Assembly (NCBI GenBank): GCA_959347345.1
Contig: OY365738.1
Span: 1,698,501-1,762,500 of the forward strand
Reading direction: 5' to 3'
Length of the DNA stretch: 64,000 nucleotides
Origin: an uncultured Amylibacter sp.
GTDB lineage: Bacteria; Pseudomonadota; Alphaproteobacteria; Rhodobacterales; Rhodobacteraceae
Below the pieces are notes generated by a model. It was not told the DNA's origin and did no database searches. It saw only the letters and a program-made list of their open reading frames with translations. Position 1 is the stretch's first letter; each line of letters begins with the position of its first letter. The translations under genes and the position numbers were made by a program. Shown piece by piece: positions 46,178 through 58,329 of the stretch.

Positions 46178-47182
46178 TTACTCCAGCCCAATATCATCGG
46201 TTTTTATCGGAATTTTCACGCCTTCACCAAGCGAATCTTCCTCCCGCACCGCAGTATGATGCAGGTATTCGTGCGGATAAAGCCCCAAAACCCGTTTCGC
46301 ACGGAAAATAAACAATCGGGCAATGCCGCGATTATCACCAAAACCCGGGGCGGTTTTATCGGTCGGAAACCGCGCGCGCCAACCCTTCGGAAACCGCAAG
46401 TCCGTATGGGTTTCAATCCTATCCACCATCCAAATAAGCGCGATATTGCTAATCCCCCGTGCGATTTGGAAATCATCCAAATGCCCGCCAATATCGCCAT
46501 GCGCACCTTTGAACCAAACCTGCTCCATCACTCCACCCCAATCCTTACTGACATTCCACATCACAGGTTTGTAATCCGTGCGGGATTCATCCCGTGCCAA
46601 GGCATGAAAAGCAAACCGCGTGGAGGCATTGATTCTATCATTGTGAAATTCGGTTGCCATAGGCGCAAGCCGCGATAAAATCGGGTAGGGTATCCCCAGG
46701 GCTTTCACCGTGTCCCACAGTCCTATCAGCTCAATCTTCACATCGTGATGACACCGCCCATAGCAAAAGGCACGGCGGATTTTTTCAGGCGGCTTGCGTT
46801 CATAGATACGAAACGCGTTCATCACATTGCGCTGGGTTGCCTGTTCATACCGCAACAACCCCAGTTTGGCAATCATCCCCGCCAGCGAGCGCACGGCGTA
46901 GGCGCCGCGACTATACCCGAACAGATAAATCTTATCGCCCTTGCGATAGCGACTGGATAGCTGGGCATAGGCATCGCGGATGGAATGGTTAATCCCCATA
47001 CCAGAGGCCATAACGAGGAATTTCCAAAACCCTTTGCCCTGCACACCCTCGTCATACCAAATGACCGTTTCCTTTTTATCCACCGCTTCGCTGAGCAGTT
47101 TGTATAAAAGCCCGGCATTCGTCTCATGCCCTTTGCTGAGGCGGGATTGCGTGCCGTCAATAATGATAACGTGGTGAGTCAT
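46178..47182 (-). CDS. DUF2235 alpha/beta-hydrolase-like protein
   Basis: A 334-residue protein opening with VIIIDGTQSRLSKGHETN. The nucleophile elbow is IYLFGYSRGAYAVRSLAG (Ser91 in GYSRG), followed by a catalytic-type aspartate stretch IELIGLWDTVKALG and the histidine-containing FKGAHGDIGGH. This is the DUF2235 (T6SS phospholipase Tle1-like) family. No type VI secretion genes or VgrG partner are nearby, so an effector role is not implied; a housekeeping lipase or phospholipase is as likely. Confidence 0.85.
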   Translation of the reverse strand: MTHHVIIIDGTQSRLSKGHETNAGLLYKLLSEAVDKKETVIWYDEGVQGKGFWKFLVMASGMGINHSIRDAYAQLSSRYRKGDKIYLFGYSRGAYAVRSLAGMIAKLGLLRYEQATQRNVMNAFRIYERKPPEKIRRAFCYGRCHHDVKIELIGLWDTVKALGIPYPILSRLAPMATEFHNDRINASTRFAFHALARDESRTDYKPVMWNVSKDWGGVMEQVWFKGAHGDIGGHLDDFQIARGISNIALIWMVDRIETHTDLRFPKGWRARFPTDKTAPGFGDNRGIARLFIFRAKRVLGLYPHEYLHHTAVREEDSLGEGVKIPIKTDDIGLE

Positions 47183-47187
47183 GGTTT

Positions 47188-49420
<2,233 letters not shown>

Positions 49421-49428
49421 CGGCGGGT

Positions 49429-49464
49429 GTTTTTCTGTGTGTTTTTCTGTGTGTTTTTCGGCGG
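49429..49464. repeat. 12-base tandem repeat in the DMT transporter leader
   Basis: GTTTTTCTGTGT occurs twice exactly and a third time as GTTTTTCGGCGG, ending eight bases before the transporter ATG on the minus strand. Confidence 0.7.
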
Positions 49465-49534
49465 GTATTTCATTGTAAAGTCTTTCATTTGCAAACGACT
49501 ATAACCAGACTTTACCACACAATCAAGCCTAAAC

Positions 49535-49562
49535 ATTCATCATTCACAATTCACAATTCACA
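49535..49562. repeat. 7-base tandem repeat array (4 units)
   Basis: ATTCATC followed by three exact ATTCACA units, just past the rnhA stop. Read on the minus strand the units are TGTGAAT, each with TGA. Confidence 0.85.
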
Positions 49563-50010
49563 ATTTATAAGGCTCCATCCCGGCCCGTGCCAAAGCATCG
49601 GCTTGCTCATTCTGCGGATGCCCGGCGTGACCTTTCACCCACTCCCATTTAACCGAGTGGGTCTGCCGCGCTTTATCCAGCCTTTGCCACAGGTCGGCAT
49701 TTTTCACCGGCTTTTTCGCCGCCGTCCGCCAGCCGTTTTTCTTCCAGCCGTCAATCCATTTGCTGATACCGTCTTTGACATAAACACTGTCGGTTATCAC
49801 CGTGCATCGCACCGCTCCTTTTAATGTTTCCAAGGCGGATATCGCCGCCATTAACTCCATCTGGTTGTTTGTCGTTAAACGCGCCCCGCCTTTAAGCTCG
49901 CGGGTTTTGATAACCGCGCCGTCCTTTCTTGCGATTAAAACCGCGCCCCAACCGCCGGGCCCCGGATTGCCCGAACATGCACCGTCTGTGTAAATTAATG
50001 TTTCTAGCAT
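49558..50010 (-). CDS. rnhA: Ribonuclease HI
   Basis: Degrades RNA in RNA-DNA hybrids. The 150-residue enzyme has the four acidic residues in [40 protein letters not shown] and NEQADALAR, and the basic-protrusion region [16 protein letters not shown]. In alphaproteobacteria rnhA usually follows ispH and thrB; here a methyltransferase-nuclease gene takes the place of thrB and ends five bases before it. Confidence 0.95.
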   Translation of the reverse strand: MLETLIYTDGACSGNPGPGGWGAVLIARKDGAVIKTRELKGGARLTTNNQMELMAAISALETLKGAVRCTVITDSVYVKDGISKWIDGWKKNGWRTAAKKPVKNADLWQRLDKARQTHSVKWEWVKGHAGHPQNEQADALARAGMEPYKL

Positions 50011-50015
50011 TTTTG

Positions 50016-51359
50016 CTATTTATCCAATAATTTTGGAAACTCTTGATTGAAAAAGTAAGGGTCGTGCCAATAGCACCCAACGCATGAACCGCTATAAACC
50101 TTATCACCGCGCACATACCCATGCGAATAGCCAAGCCGTCTTGCATCAAATCGCTTATCAGTTTTACGACATTCTTTGCAATGTTGTCGTTTGGCGTTAT
50201 TGGCGGCTTTTGATAACGGTTGAAAATCTTCTTCTTTAACCTGCGTAATATCAGAAAGCCGCGGGTCATCTCTACGACCATCTTTATGGTCAATCTCAAC
50301 TCCGCTAGTTGCAAGTACAGTACATCGCTCTTTGCCAACAGCACGTTTAATATGAGCGGGGATTGGTTTTTCAATCGGTGCTTTCTTAAGTCCATGCAAT
50401 TCTATTGAAACAATTCTATTGCCTTCCTTATTTCGGCGGATATTAAATTTTTTGGCAAGCGTGCCATCATCGCGACACCACGAACCCCCATTGCCAAAGC
50501 GCAAACTTTCATAAGGTCCTATAAAACGCTCAATACCCACAGGCGGGCTAAATCCTTCTTTATCGGGCTTTGCTAACTCCAAAAAAAGTTCGGTTTTAGT
50601 TTTTTTCTTTTCCTTCTTATCCATTACTCTTGTCTTCCTTATTTTTGTTGCTAAAACGCGTTGGTTAGCAATCTCAGCATATGTTTTATCTATATCGCAA
50701 CCTTTAAAGCGACGGTTGTTTTGTACGGCCACAACACCTGTTGTGCCACTACCAACAAAGGGATCTATCACTAAATCGCCCTTATTGCTGTGTTTTAACA
50801 CAAGTTTGGCAAATAAATCAATCGGTTTTTGCGTAGGATGTATTTTTTTACCACCATGACGTGGAATCGGCGTGTGATAAAGCCCGTTATCATAACGTCC
50901 GTTAAAAGTTGGTTTGCCGCCCTTTACGCCGACAACGGCAATTTCGCGGGTATTGGACAGATAGGTTGCGGATTGATTTAGGGGAACGGGGTTGGTTTTT
51001 TGCCAAATAATCAGGCGTAGCATTTTAAAGCCAGCTTTTTGCATGGCTTTTTCTACGTCGCTGATTTTCCACACATCGTACCAGATGATTGCTGTTCCGC
51101 CGACCCGTAGCACCCGATAACACTCTTTTACAAAAGCGTTTAAGGAAATTTTGCTATGATCCCACTTGCCAAAATCCATGGATACGGCAAACCGCGGGAC
51201 ACCCGTTTTAAATTTAGAAAACCCAGTTTCACGGCTGATAGCATAGGGCGGGTCGGTTAGAATTAAATCAACACTGCCGTTATCTTGGTCGTCCATAAAG
51301 GTTTTCCAATGTTGACGGTAGATTTTTTGCTCTGTGGTAGGAGAAATACTGGTTGTCAT
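50016..51359 (-). CDS. DNA methyltransferase fused to a zinc-HNH nuclease domain
   Basis: A 447-residue single frame with two parts. Residues 1-240 are a beta-class methyltransferase: catalytic [16 protein letters not shown] (DPPY 36-39) first, cofactor motif [16 protein letters not shown] (197-212) late. From about 246 a second domain follows: [20 protein letters not shown], then the HNH core [11 protein letters not shown] (Asp357, His358), [13 protein letters not shown], and zinc cysteines Cys394/Cys397 and Cys426/Cys429. Similar [12 protein letters not shown] proteins occur as separate restriction enzymes. An internal ATG at 50624 (Met246) opens exactly at the domain boundary with a good ribosome-binding site, so the nuclease may also be made alone. 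It sits between ispH and rnhA. Confidence 0.85.
   Translation of the reverse strand: MTTSISPTTEQKIYRQHWKTFMDDQDNGSVDLILTDPPYAISRETGFSKFKTGVPRFAVSMDFGKWDHSKISLNAFVKECYRVLRVGGTAIIWYDVWKISDVEKAMQKAGFKMLRLIIWQKTNPVPLNQSATYLSNTREIAVVGVKGGKPTFNGRYDNGLYHTPIPRHGGKKIHPTQKPIDLFAKLVLKHSNKGDLVIDPFVGSGTTGVVAVQNNRRFKGCDIDKTYAEIANQRVLATKIRKTRVMDKKEKKKTKTELFLELAKPDKEGFSPPVGIERFIGPYESLRFGNGGSWCRDDGTLAKKFNIRRNKEGNRIVSIELHGLKKAPIEKPIPAHIKRAVGKERCTVLATSGVEIDHKDGRRDDPRLSDITQVKEEDFQPLSKAANNAKRQHCKECRKTDKRFDARRLGYSHGYVRGDKVYSGSCVGCYWHDPYFFNQEFPKLLDK
50622..50640 (-). promoter_or_regulatory. Internal ribosome-binding site and start for the nuclease half
   Basis: AAGGAAG lies nine bases before ATG 50624-50622 on the minus strand, in frame with the methyltransferase. 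Translation from here would give a free 202-residue HNH protein beginning [12 protein letters not shown]. Confidence 0.45.
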
Positions 51360-51392
51360 AGAATCATGGGTTATAAAAGTTTATGTTAGGTT

Positions 51393-52382
51393 TCACTTTA
51401 CCACATCGGGGTGGGATTGGCTATGGTTCATCTCCCCCTCTCTTAGCACTTTTGGCACCTTAAAGGCAACATCCTCCACGGCGGTTTCCACGACTTCACA
51501 CTGCACGGTATATCGGGCGGAAGCCGCGGCAATCACCCCCTCTATCAGGCTTTCTGGCGCGGAAGCCCCCGCCGTTAACCCCAAGGCACGAATCCCTTGC
51601 AACGCCCGCCAATCAATCTCATCCGCGTTTTGCACCAGTTGGGCATAGCCACAGCCCGCCTTATCCGCCACCTCCACCAACCTGCGCGAGTTAGAAGAAT
51701 TGGGCGCACCGATAACCAGCACTGCCTCAACCAGTGGCGCGATAGCCTTCACGGCCGCTTGGCGATTGGTTGTGGCGTAGCAAATATCCTCCTTATGCGG
51801 GCCGATAATATCGGGGAAACGGGACCGCAATTCCGCCACGATTTCGGCGGTATCATCAATGCTGAGCGTGGTTTGGGTGATAAACGCCAGCCGCGCCGAA
51901 TCGCGCACTTGCAAGGTTGCGACATCCGCCACGGTTTCCACCAGCAGCACCGCTTCCGCAGGCAATTGCCCCATCGTGCCGATGGTTTCGGGATGCCCCG
52001 CGTGACCAATCATCACCATTTGCAGACCGTTGGCGAAATGACGTGCTGCCTCTATATGCACCTTTGAAACAAGCGGACAGGTGGCATCAACGTGCAGCAT
52101 ATTACGGGCAATGGCCTTGTCTTTGACCGACCGCGCAACCCCGTGGGCAGAAAAAATCACCGGACGATCGGGCGGGCAATCATCCAGAGATTCCACGAAC
52201 ACCGCACCACGATCACGCAAGCCGTCAACAACAAATTTATTATGAACGATTTCATGGCGGACATAAACTGGTGCGCCCCATTTTTCAATCGCCAGTTCAA
52301 CGATTTTAATCGCGCGATCCACGCCTGCGCAAAATCCACGCGGCGCGGCAAGATATAGCAAAAGCGGGGGTTTATTTGACAT
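51393..52382 (-). CDS. ispH: 4-hydroxy-3-methylbut-2-enyl diphosphate reductase
   Basis: Last step of the MEP isoprenoid pathway, an iron-sulfur enzyme. Cluster cysteines lie in [13 protein letters not shown] (Cys18), [12 protein letters not shown] and the third in the [11 protein letters not shown] region; [17 protein letters not shown] binds substrate. ATG 52382 (MSNKPPLLL) gives 329 residues. The methyltransferase-HNH gene follows after 33 bases. Confidence 0.95.
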   Translation of the reverse strand: MSNKPPLLLYLAAPRGFCAGVDRAIKIVELAIEKWGAPVYVRHEIVHNKFVVDGLRDRGAVFVESLDDCPPDRPVIFSAHGVARSVKDKAIARNMLHVDATCPLVSKVHIEAARHFANGLQMVMIGHAGHPETIGTMGQLPAEAVLLVETVADVATLQVRDSARLAFITQTTLSIDDTAEIVAELRSRFPDIIGPHKEDICYATTNRQAAVKAIAPLVEAVLVIGAPNSSNSRRLVEVADKAGCGYAQLVQNADEIDWRALQGIRALGLTAGASAPESLIEGVIAAASARYTVQCEVVETAVEDVAFKVPKVLREGEMNHSQSHPDVVK

Positions 52383-52422
52383 GGTTTTATCTAGCACGGA
52401 TGGCGGCAGGTGGCAATGGTTT

Positions 52423-52450
52423 TTAACGATGTGCGATTAACGATTAACGA
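52423..52450. repeat. 7-base tandem repeat array (4 units)
   Basis: TTAACGA, TGTGCGA, TTAACGA and TTAACGA lie upstream of ispH at the edge of the noncoding block. Each TTAACGA has TAA on both strands. Confidence 0.75.
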
Positions 52451-52553
52451 TGAATTTTTAGGGAATACGAAAAAGCGTTTGACTTTATGGTTTTTTGCGT
52501 TAAAGTCGTTATCGCAAACATTTCTAAAGTGACCTTCTAATCATAAAAAGTTA

Positions 52554-52660
52554 GTCGGGTCACCACCTAATACAATAACCACTTCACAGGCGGACTCCGT
52601 CTATGGGATGGTGAATATGTGGGAAACTCTTACTTTAGTAAATGTTTGCAATGGCCCGAC
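52554..52660. ncRNA. Candidate structured element, copy 1
   Basis: A 107-base noncoding segment closed by GTCGGG (52554-52559) and CCCGAC (52655-52660). It shares with copy 2 the closing stem, CGGGTnnCCAC, AATACAA and GGTGAATAnGTGG in the same order and spacing. An inner TTCAC/GTGAA pair flanks a hairpin region. A further GTCGGG at 52665-52670 can compete for the CCCGAC arm. A 14-base palindrome GTTACAATTGTAAC follows. The strand of transcription is not clear, and I do not recognise the family. Confidence 0.45.
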
Positions 52661-52744
52661 GCTGGTCGGGTTACAATTGTAACTTAAACTGGAGTAACTC
52701 CTATGATAGCCAAATTTAAACACTTATAGCCCCGCTTTTATCAA

Positions 52745-52845
52745 GTCGGGTTGCCACTGAATACAAGAGCCGTATCAAAGGAGCTCGCACCTGTGATGTG
52801 GTGAATAAGTGGAGCTGTTTTGCAACAGGTATAAAGCAACCCGAC
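52745..52845. ncRNA. Candidate structured element, copy 2
   Basis: A 101-base relative of copy 1, starting 191 bases later. The closing stem is a perfect 10 base pairs: GTCGGGTTGC with GCAACCCGAC (52836-52845). Inside, CTGTT-TTGC-AACAG and CACC/GGTG can form hairpins. On the plus strand CCCTGATAGGGG and then ATTGATTTTT follow, a weak terminator-like end. Further on, CATTTC-TTC-GAAATG (about 52886-52900) makes another inverted repeat. Confidence 0.45.
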
Positions 52846-52930
52846 CCTGATAGGGGATTGATTTTTAGCCCTTGCGGGTCTTCGTCATTTCTTCGAAATG
52901 CCGACCAGTCAAAAAGTGGCAAAAACATTC

Positions 52931-52958
52931 ATCACTAAAAACTAATAACTAATCACTA
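52931..52958. repeat. 7-base tandem repeat array (4 units)
   Basis: ATCACTA, AAAACTA, ATAACTA and ATCACTA abut the pyrE stop codon, which lies in the last unit. Confidence 0.75.
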
Positions 52959-53891
52959 ACTTGGCGGTTGATAGGTGCCACCATGGTCGGCAGACCACTG
53001 TATCGGGGCGTTCAAAAACGATTCTACCTGCTGCAAAGTCGCCTCGTCAAAATCACCACGGGTGCGGGCGACTGCCAAAATATCCCACCAGCTTAACACG
53101 GAATGCAGCTCTACCCCGTCTTGTTTCAAACGGGTCGGTGTGTCCTTAAAAATATCGTAATAAAACACCACAACCGTGTGATTGCAAACCGCGCCCGCCG
53201 TGCGCAGTGCTTTGACAAACGCCAGTTTGGAACCACCATCGGTGGATAAATCCTCAACCAGCAACACCCTTTGACCTTCTTTGATATCACCCTCTATCTG
53301 GGCATCGCGACCATAGCCCTTTGGTTTCTTGCGGACATATTGCATCGGTAAATTCATCAAATCGGCAATCCACGCGGCGAAAGGAATGCCCGCCGTCTCC
53401 CCCCCCGCGACCGAATCAAACGCACCCGTGCCGATTTTTTGCGCCAGCACCTCACAGGCAAACCCCATCAGCGTGCGGCGTTCATTCGGATAGCTGATGA
53501 TTTTGCGACAATCGACATAAACTGGGGATACCAGACCAGAGGTAAGAGTATAAGGGGCTTCAGGGCGGAATTTCACCGCACCAATATCCAAAAATATCTC
53601 GGCAGCTGCTTGTGCCATATCTTCTTGAGGGCGGAATTTCATCGCACCAATATTCAAAAATATATCAGCAGGTGCTTGCACCATATCCTTTTGATGTTGC
53701 AATATATCTTGCCAATTTACATCTGCATATGGCTGTAACTTTGGAATTAAAACTTGCCAACCTGCATCTTTTTGTATTGCTTCATTGATCCTATCAACAT
53801 TAAATGATTCAGATTCGAAACTTGTTTTTTCAGCAAAATTATCTTGCTGTTGTGTATTTTTTAATGCTACTACTGTATTTTTTGATGCCAT
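52956..53891 (-). CDS. pyrE: Orotate phosphoribosyltransferase with duplicated N-terminal extension
   Basis: Adds PRPP to orotate in pyrimidine synthesis. The normal enzyme starts around residue 92 ([20 protein letters not shown]) and continues with [36 protein letters not shown] and the PRPP loop [16 protein letters not shown]. Ahead of it lie about 90 extra residues. The last 22 of these ([20 protein letters not shown] region) repeat the enzyme's own first helix, and the first 65 or so ([19 protein letters not shown]...) are unlike any OPRTase I know. AAAGGA stands at good spacing before ATG 53891, so the extension is probably translated; internal starts at 53684 and 53618 are possible. The extension is AT-rich compared with the enzyme. 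Confidence 0.88.
   Translation of the reverse strand: MASKNTVVALKNTQQQDNFAEKTSFESESFNVDRINEAIQKDAGWQVLIPKLQPYADVNWQDILQHQKDMVQAPADIFLNIGAMKFRPQEDMAQAAAEIFLDIGAVKFRPEAPYTLTSGLVSPVYVDCRKIISYPNERRTLMGFACEVLAQKIGTGAFDSVAGGETAGIPFAAWIADLMNLPMQYVRKKPKGYGRDAQIEGDIKEGQRVLLVEDLSTDGGSKLAFVKALRTAGAVCNHTVVVFYYDIFKDTPTRLKQDGVELHSVLSWWDILAVARTRGDFDEATLQQVESFLNAPIQWSADHGGTYQPPS
53562..53693. repeat. Tandem 66-base duplication inside pyrE
   Basis: Copies 53562-53627 and 53628-53693 differ at about nine of 66 positions by eye. They encode the repeated 22-residue segment in the same frame. The second copy (nearer the gene start) has drifted more from the family sequence. Confidence 0.85.
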
Positions 53892-53922
53892 TGTTATATC
53901 CTTTACTGTTTAGGCATTTTGC

Positions 53923-54570
53923 CTAGCCTTTGGTGCGATTAATCATCGCCCAAAGCGCGGGTAATAAACACCCTGCCATTGCGATTTTCAAAACATCGCC
54001 AACAAGAAACGGCGTTAGCCCCCATTGCAAAAGCGGTTTGTCCCAGCCGACAACAACACCCAGCCACGCCAGCCCAAAGACATAAATAATCGCATTGCCC
54101 AGCACCATTGCCAGCATGGCAAAACCGATTGAGCGATCCCAGCCCAATCGTGCGACCCAGCCTTGAAACGCGGCCGCTATGAGAAAACCAAACAGGTATC
54201 CGCCCGTTCCACCGCTCATATAAGCCCAGCCGTAAGAGTCCGCAGAAGAATTGGAAAACACATCAAAGCCCAGCAATCCGACCAGCAAATACGCACAAAT
54301 CGTCATCAGCCCAAGGCGCATGCCATAGCCCGCGCCAATCATCAAAACACCGAAAGTCCCCATGGACACAGGCACGGGCGAGCCAGGAATGGGGAATTTT
54401 ATCTTGGCGCAGAGGGTCAGCAAAATCACGCCAAAGGCGACCAGCAAAACTCGGTTTAAAACCCGCGCGACATCGGGGTTTTTAATGATAAGCGGTGCGC
54501 GTTCCATAAGGACTTCGCACAAAAGAGGATAGGGTTTAACAGGGTAGGGTTTAAGATTTGTGACAGACAT
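53923..54570 (-). CDS. bioY: BioY-family biotin transporter substrate-binding subunit
   Basis: A 215-residue S-component of the energy-coupling-factor type, about six membrane segments. KFPIPGSPVPVSMGTFGVLMIG early and SGGTGGYLFGFLIAAAFQGW in the middle are the family's conserved stretches. Some BioY proteins work without the ECF module; no bioMN genes are nearby. pyrE follows after 31 bases, so the two may share a message. An alternative start is Met22 (MERAPLIIK). Confidence 0.9.
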   Translation of the reverse strand: MSVTNLKPYPVKPYPLLCEVLMERAPLIIKNPDVARVLNRVLLVAFGVILLTLCAKIKFPIPGSPVPVSMGTFGVLMIGAGYGMRLGLMTICAYLLVGLLGFDVFSNSSADSYGWAYMSGGTGGYLFGFLIAAAFQGWVARLGWDRSIGFAMLAMVLGNAIIYVFGLAWLGVVVGWDKPLLQWGLTPFLVGDVLKIAMAGCLLPALWAMINRTKG

Positions 54571-54690
54571 GAGAGACTCCTTTTGTTTGTAAATTTTGCG
54601 CGGTTCGATACGCAGTTATTTTTGTTTAGCCAATTTTGCGACCTATGGCAAGCCCTTTCAAGTGCGACATATTGTCACTAATCGCAAAAA

Positions 54691-57600
54691 TCAACTACAC
54701 CCGCTGGTTTCACCACAGGTATTACACTTCATACATGTGCCGTTGCGCACAAGAGTATAATTGCCACATCCGCTACAGGCATCGCCCTCATACCCCTGCT
54801 GTTTTGCCACTTTACGAGCATCGGGCAAAGGCGAAATCATCCCCTTTTTAACCGCAGGTGTGCCAGAAACACTGGTTGCACCAGTTGCCCCCGTTGCACT
54901 CACCCCCGCCCCGCCAAGCGTGCCTGTCTTCATCGCTTGCCCACCTTGCAATACCACCAATTCTTGCGGCATGCGTTTGCGCAAATAGCCCGAGGATGAC
55001 ATACGGCGAATCGCGTCCAGATTATCGCTGTTTAAGGTACTATCACCAATAACCTCTTCGGTTTCACGCCCCAAGGTATCAAAGCTCTCCCCCGTCGGTT
55101 GAACATGCGCCAGCTCGGTCCTTTCCAAATAAGACACTGCCAATTCGCGGAATACATAATCCAAAACCGAAGTTGCGTTTTTAATACTATCGTTGCCTTG
55201 CACCATGCCCGCAGGTTCAAACCGCGTGAAAGTAAAGGCATCCACGAACTCTTCCAACGGCACCCCGTATTGCAAACCAATGGAAATCGCGATGGCAAAA
55301 TTATTCATCATGGCGCGAAAGCCCGCACCCTCTTTATGCATATCAATGAAAATCTCGCCAATATCGCCGTTTTCATATTCACCGGTGCGCAGATAAACCT
55401 TATGCCCGCCAACGATTGCCTTTTGGGTATAACCCTTGCGCCGATGGGGCAGTTTTTCCCGCACGGCCTTTTCCACCAATTTTTGCGCCAGCACTTGAGC
55501 GCGTTCAAAGGCCGGAGCATCGGCGATTTTGTCTTCAAAATCGTCATCCTCATCCTCCAGCAAAGACCCCGCCAAAGGTTGCGATAATTTGGAACCATCG
55601 CGGTAAAGCGCGTTCGCCTTTAACCCCAGTTTCCAAGATAATTCATAGGCCTTCTTACACTCCTCTATCGTGGTATTGGTTGGCATATTGATGGTTTTGG
55701 AAATAGAGCCAGAAACGAACGGTTGCGCCGCCGCCAGCATGGTAATATGGCTGTTTGCACTCAAGGAGCGAACCCCGGTTTTGCCACAGGGATTGGCACA
55801 ATCAAACACGCTATAATGCTCGGTTTTCAAATGCGGAGCGTTTTCCAAAGTCCCCGTGCCACAGATGAAATTATTCGCCTGTTCAATTTGCCCACGGGTA
55901 AAGCCCAGATAGGTCAGCAAATCAAAGCCAACATGCCCCAGCAGATTTTGCGGTATTGCCAAGGTGTCTTGGCAGAATTGACTGCCCAAAGTGCCTTCGT
56001 TAAACAAGAACCGAATGTCAAAGGCGGTCGCCGCCCCTGTTTCCAATTTTTTCAACTGCGCCTGCCCAAAGCCCAGCCCCTGCAAGGTTTTGGCGTTAAT
56101 AGCGGGTGCGTCAACAAAAGAGCCACGCCCAGCGGCAAAGGTGATAATATCCTTGCTTTGTGCGGTATTATACCCCAGCCGTTTTAACGCAGACGGCACA
56201 GCTTGATTGACGATGCGGAAATAACCCCCGCCCGCCAGTTTCTTATATTTCACAAGCGCGAAATCGGGTTCAATCCCCATGGTATCGCAATCCATCACCA
56301 TGCCAATCGTGCCTGTCGGGGCAATCACGGTGACTTGGGCGTTGCGATAGCCGTGTTTCTGTCCCAGTCGCAGGGCATCCTCCCAAGCGGTTTTCGCCAG
56401 ATTTGACAGCGTTTTATCGGGGCAGTTTTCATGGTCAAGGGCAACGGGGTTGATGTTAATATCCTCGTATCCATCCGCATCCCCAAAGGCGGCGCGTTTA
56501 TGATTGGCAATCACCCGCAACATGTGGTGCGCGTTTTTCTCATAACCATCAAACGCGCCCAAACTCCCCGCCATTTCGGCAGAGGTGGCATAGGAGATCC
56601 CCGTCATCACGGCGGTTATGGCGGCGCACAAAGCCCGACCCTCATCACTGTCATAAGACAGACCCATAGTCATCAGCAACCCGCCGATATTGGCGTGTCC
56701 CAGCCCAAGGGTGCGGAATTTATACGACAACCGCGCAATCGATTCGGATGGAAACTGCGCCATCAAAACCGATGTTTCCAAGGTCATCGTCCAAAGGCGT
56801 GTGGCATGGACATAGTCATCCGCCAAAAACACCCCGTCTTTGTAGAATTTTAACAGGTTCATAGACGCCAAATTACACGCGGTATCATCCAAAAACATAT
56901 ATTCCGAACAGGGGTTTGACGCACGAATCGCCCCATCCTCTGGACAGGTATGCCACGCGTTAATCGTGTCATGATACTGCACACCAGGGTCGGCGCAAGC
57001 CCAAGCGGCGTGTCCGACTTCTTCCCATAAATCGCGGGCTTTCACGGTTTTGGCAACCGCACCATCGGTACGGCGCAATAATTCCCAATCTGCGTCATCG
57101 GCGACTGCCCGCAAAAACGCATCGGTAATCCGCACGGTGTTGTTTGAGTTCTGCCCTGAAACTGTCACATAAGCCTCTGAATCCCAATCAACATTATAGG
57201 TTGGGAAATCAATCGCGCTATACCCCTGCCGTGCGTATTGCAAAATCCGCCCGATATAGGTTTCGGGAATCATCGCCCGCTTGGCAGAGCGAATCGCCGC
57301 TTGCAAGGTTTTATTAACTTTGGGGTCAGAGGCATCCGCCTGTTTCCCATCCCAACTGCCAATCGCGTCAAAGATTTTATTCAATTTGTCTTGGTGGATT
57401 TTAGACCCCGCGACCAGCGATGCTACTTTTTGCTCTTCTTTTACCTTCCAAGAGATAAATTCTTCAATATCCGGATGATCCATATCGCAAATCACCATCT
57501 TGGCGGCACGACGGGTTGTGCCACCCGATTTTATCGCACCCGCCGCCCGATCGCCGATTTTCAAAAACGACATAAGACCAGAGGATTTTCCCCCCCCGCC

Positions 57601-58329
57601 CAAGGATTCATTGCCTCCGCGTAGGGAAGAAAAATTCGTGCCAGTGCCAGAGCCGTATTTAAATAACCGAGCCTCCCGCACCCATAAATCCATAATCCCG
57701 CCATCATTAACCAAATCGTCTTGGATGGATTGAATAAAACAGGCGTGGGGTTGCGGATGTTCATAGCTATTGGTGGATTTTGTCATTTGTTTGGTTTGAT
57801 AATCAACATAATAATGCCCTTGCGACGGTCCATCAATCCCGTATGCCCAATGCAAACCCGTGTTAAACCATTGTGGCGAATTCGGCGCCGCCATCTGATT
57901 CGCCAGCATAAAACACATTTCATCATAATAAGCATGGGCATCTTTTTCGGTATCAAACATGCCACCTTTCCAACCCCAATAGGCCCAAGTGCCAGCCAAG
58001 CGGTGGAAAACCTGCCGTGCCGAAGTCTCGCCATCATAGGCATCTTTTTCACGTTTCGGCTGTTTCTGTGTCGGTTCAGACCGCCAGAGAAATTCTGGCA
58101 CAGAATCTTCCGCCACGGGGGCAAGGTTTTTCGCCACACCCGCCTTGCGAAAGTATTTCTGGGCAATAATGTCCGTTGCGACCTGCGACCAGCCTTTCGG
58201 CACCTCAACATTATCAAGGGTGAAAACAACAGACCCATCAGGGTTGCGAATCTCTGATACCGCGGTGCGGAACTCTATACCAGCAAAGGCATCTTGCCCT
58301 GCTTTAGTGAAACGGCGGTTGATTTTCAT
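54691..58329 (-). CDS. nrdJ: Adenosylcobalamin-dependent ribonucleotide reductase
   Basis: Class II reductase of 1212 residues making deoxyribonucleotides with a B12 radical. [21 protein letters not shown] holds the active-site Cys, Glu and neighbouring residues; [27 protein letters not shown] and [19 protein letters not shown] follow the family order. The C-terminus has an extra zinc-finger-like CSGCGNYTL...CMKCNTCG, which in this type regenerates the enzyme. It depends on cobalamin; no B12 riboswitch is recognisable upstream. The start region is duplicated: a 17-base unit with AAAGGTAAAAAAATG occurs twice, creating a six-codon minicistron whose TGA overlaps the nrdJ ATG. Confidence 0.96.
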   Translation of the reverse strand: MKINRRFTKAGQDAFAGIEFRTAVSEIRNPDGSVVFTLDNVEVPKGWSQVATDIIAQKYFRKAGVAKNLAPVAEDSVPEFLWRSEPTQKQPKREKDAYDGETSARQVFHRLAGTWAYWGWKGGMFDTEKDAHAYYDEMCFMLANQMAAPNSPQWFNTGLHWAYGIDGPSQGHYYVDYQTKQMTKSTNSYEHPQPHACFIQSIQDDLVNDGGIMDLWVREARLFKYGSGTGTNFSSLRGGNESLGGGGKSSGLMSFLKIGDRAAGAIKSGGTTRRAAKMVICDMDHPDIEEFISWKVKEEQKVASLVAGSKIHQDKLNKIFDAIGSWDGKQADASDPKVNKTLQAAIRSAKRAMIPETYIGRILQYARQGYSAIDFPTYNVDWDSEAYVTVSGQNSNNTVRITDAFLRAVADDADWELLRRTDGAVAKTVKARDLWEEVGHAAWACADPGVQYHDTINAWHTCPEDGAIRASNPCSEYMFLDDTACNLASMNLLKFYKDGVFLADDYVHATRLWTMTLETSVLMAQFPSESIARLSYKFRTLGLGHANIGGLLMTMGLSYDSDEGRALCAAITAVMTGISYATSAEMAGSLGAFDGYEKNAHHMLRVIANHKRAAFGDADGYEDININPVALDHENCPDKTLSNLAKTAWEDALRLGQKHGYRNAQVTVIAPTGTIGMVMDCDTMGIEPDFALVKYKKLAGGGYFRIVNQAVPSALKRLGYNTAQSKDIITFAAGRGSFVDAPAINAKTLQGLGFGQAQLKKLETGAATAFDIRFLFNEGTLGSQFCQDTLAIPQNLLGHVGFDLLTYLGFTRGQIEQANNFICGTGTLENAPHLKTEHYSVFDCANPCGKTGVRSLSANSHITMLAAAQPFVSGSISKTINMPTNTTIEECKKAYELSWKLGLKANALYRDGSKLSQPLAGSLLEDEDDDFEDKIADAPAFERAQVLAQKLVEKAVREKLPHRRKGYTQKAIVGGHKVYLRTGEYENGDIGEIFIDMHKEGAGFRAMMNNFAIAISIGLQYGVPLEEFVDAFTFTRFEPAGMVQGNDSIKNATSVLDYVFRELAVSYLERTELAHVQPTGESFDTLGRETEEVIGDSTLNSDNLDAIRRMSSSGYLRKRMPQELVVLQGGQAMKTGTLGGAGVSATGATGATSVSGTPAVKKGMISPLPDARKVAKQQGYEGDACSGCGNYTLVRNGTCMKCNTCGETSGCS

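Noticed and set aside
52423..52450. CtrA-type TTAA-N7-TTAA site
   Set aside because: The spacing between TTAA boxes is 10 and 3 bases, a by-product of the seven-base repeat.
52554..52845. Integron attC sites
   Set aside because: The stems lack the core RYYYAAC/GTTRRRY boxes, and there is no integrase or cassette array.
52716..52928. 70-codon frame inside the ispH-pyrE noncoding block
   Set aside because: It covers copy 2 of the structured element, has no ribosome-binding site, and looks like the kind of spurious protein often called over conserved noncoding DNA.
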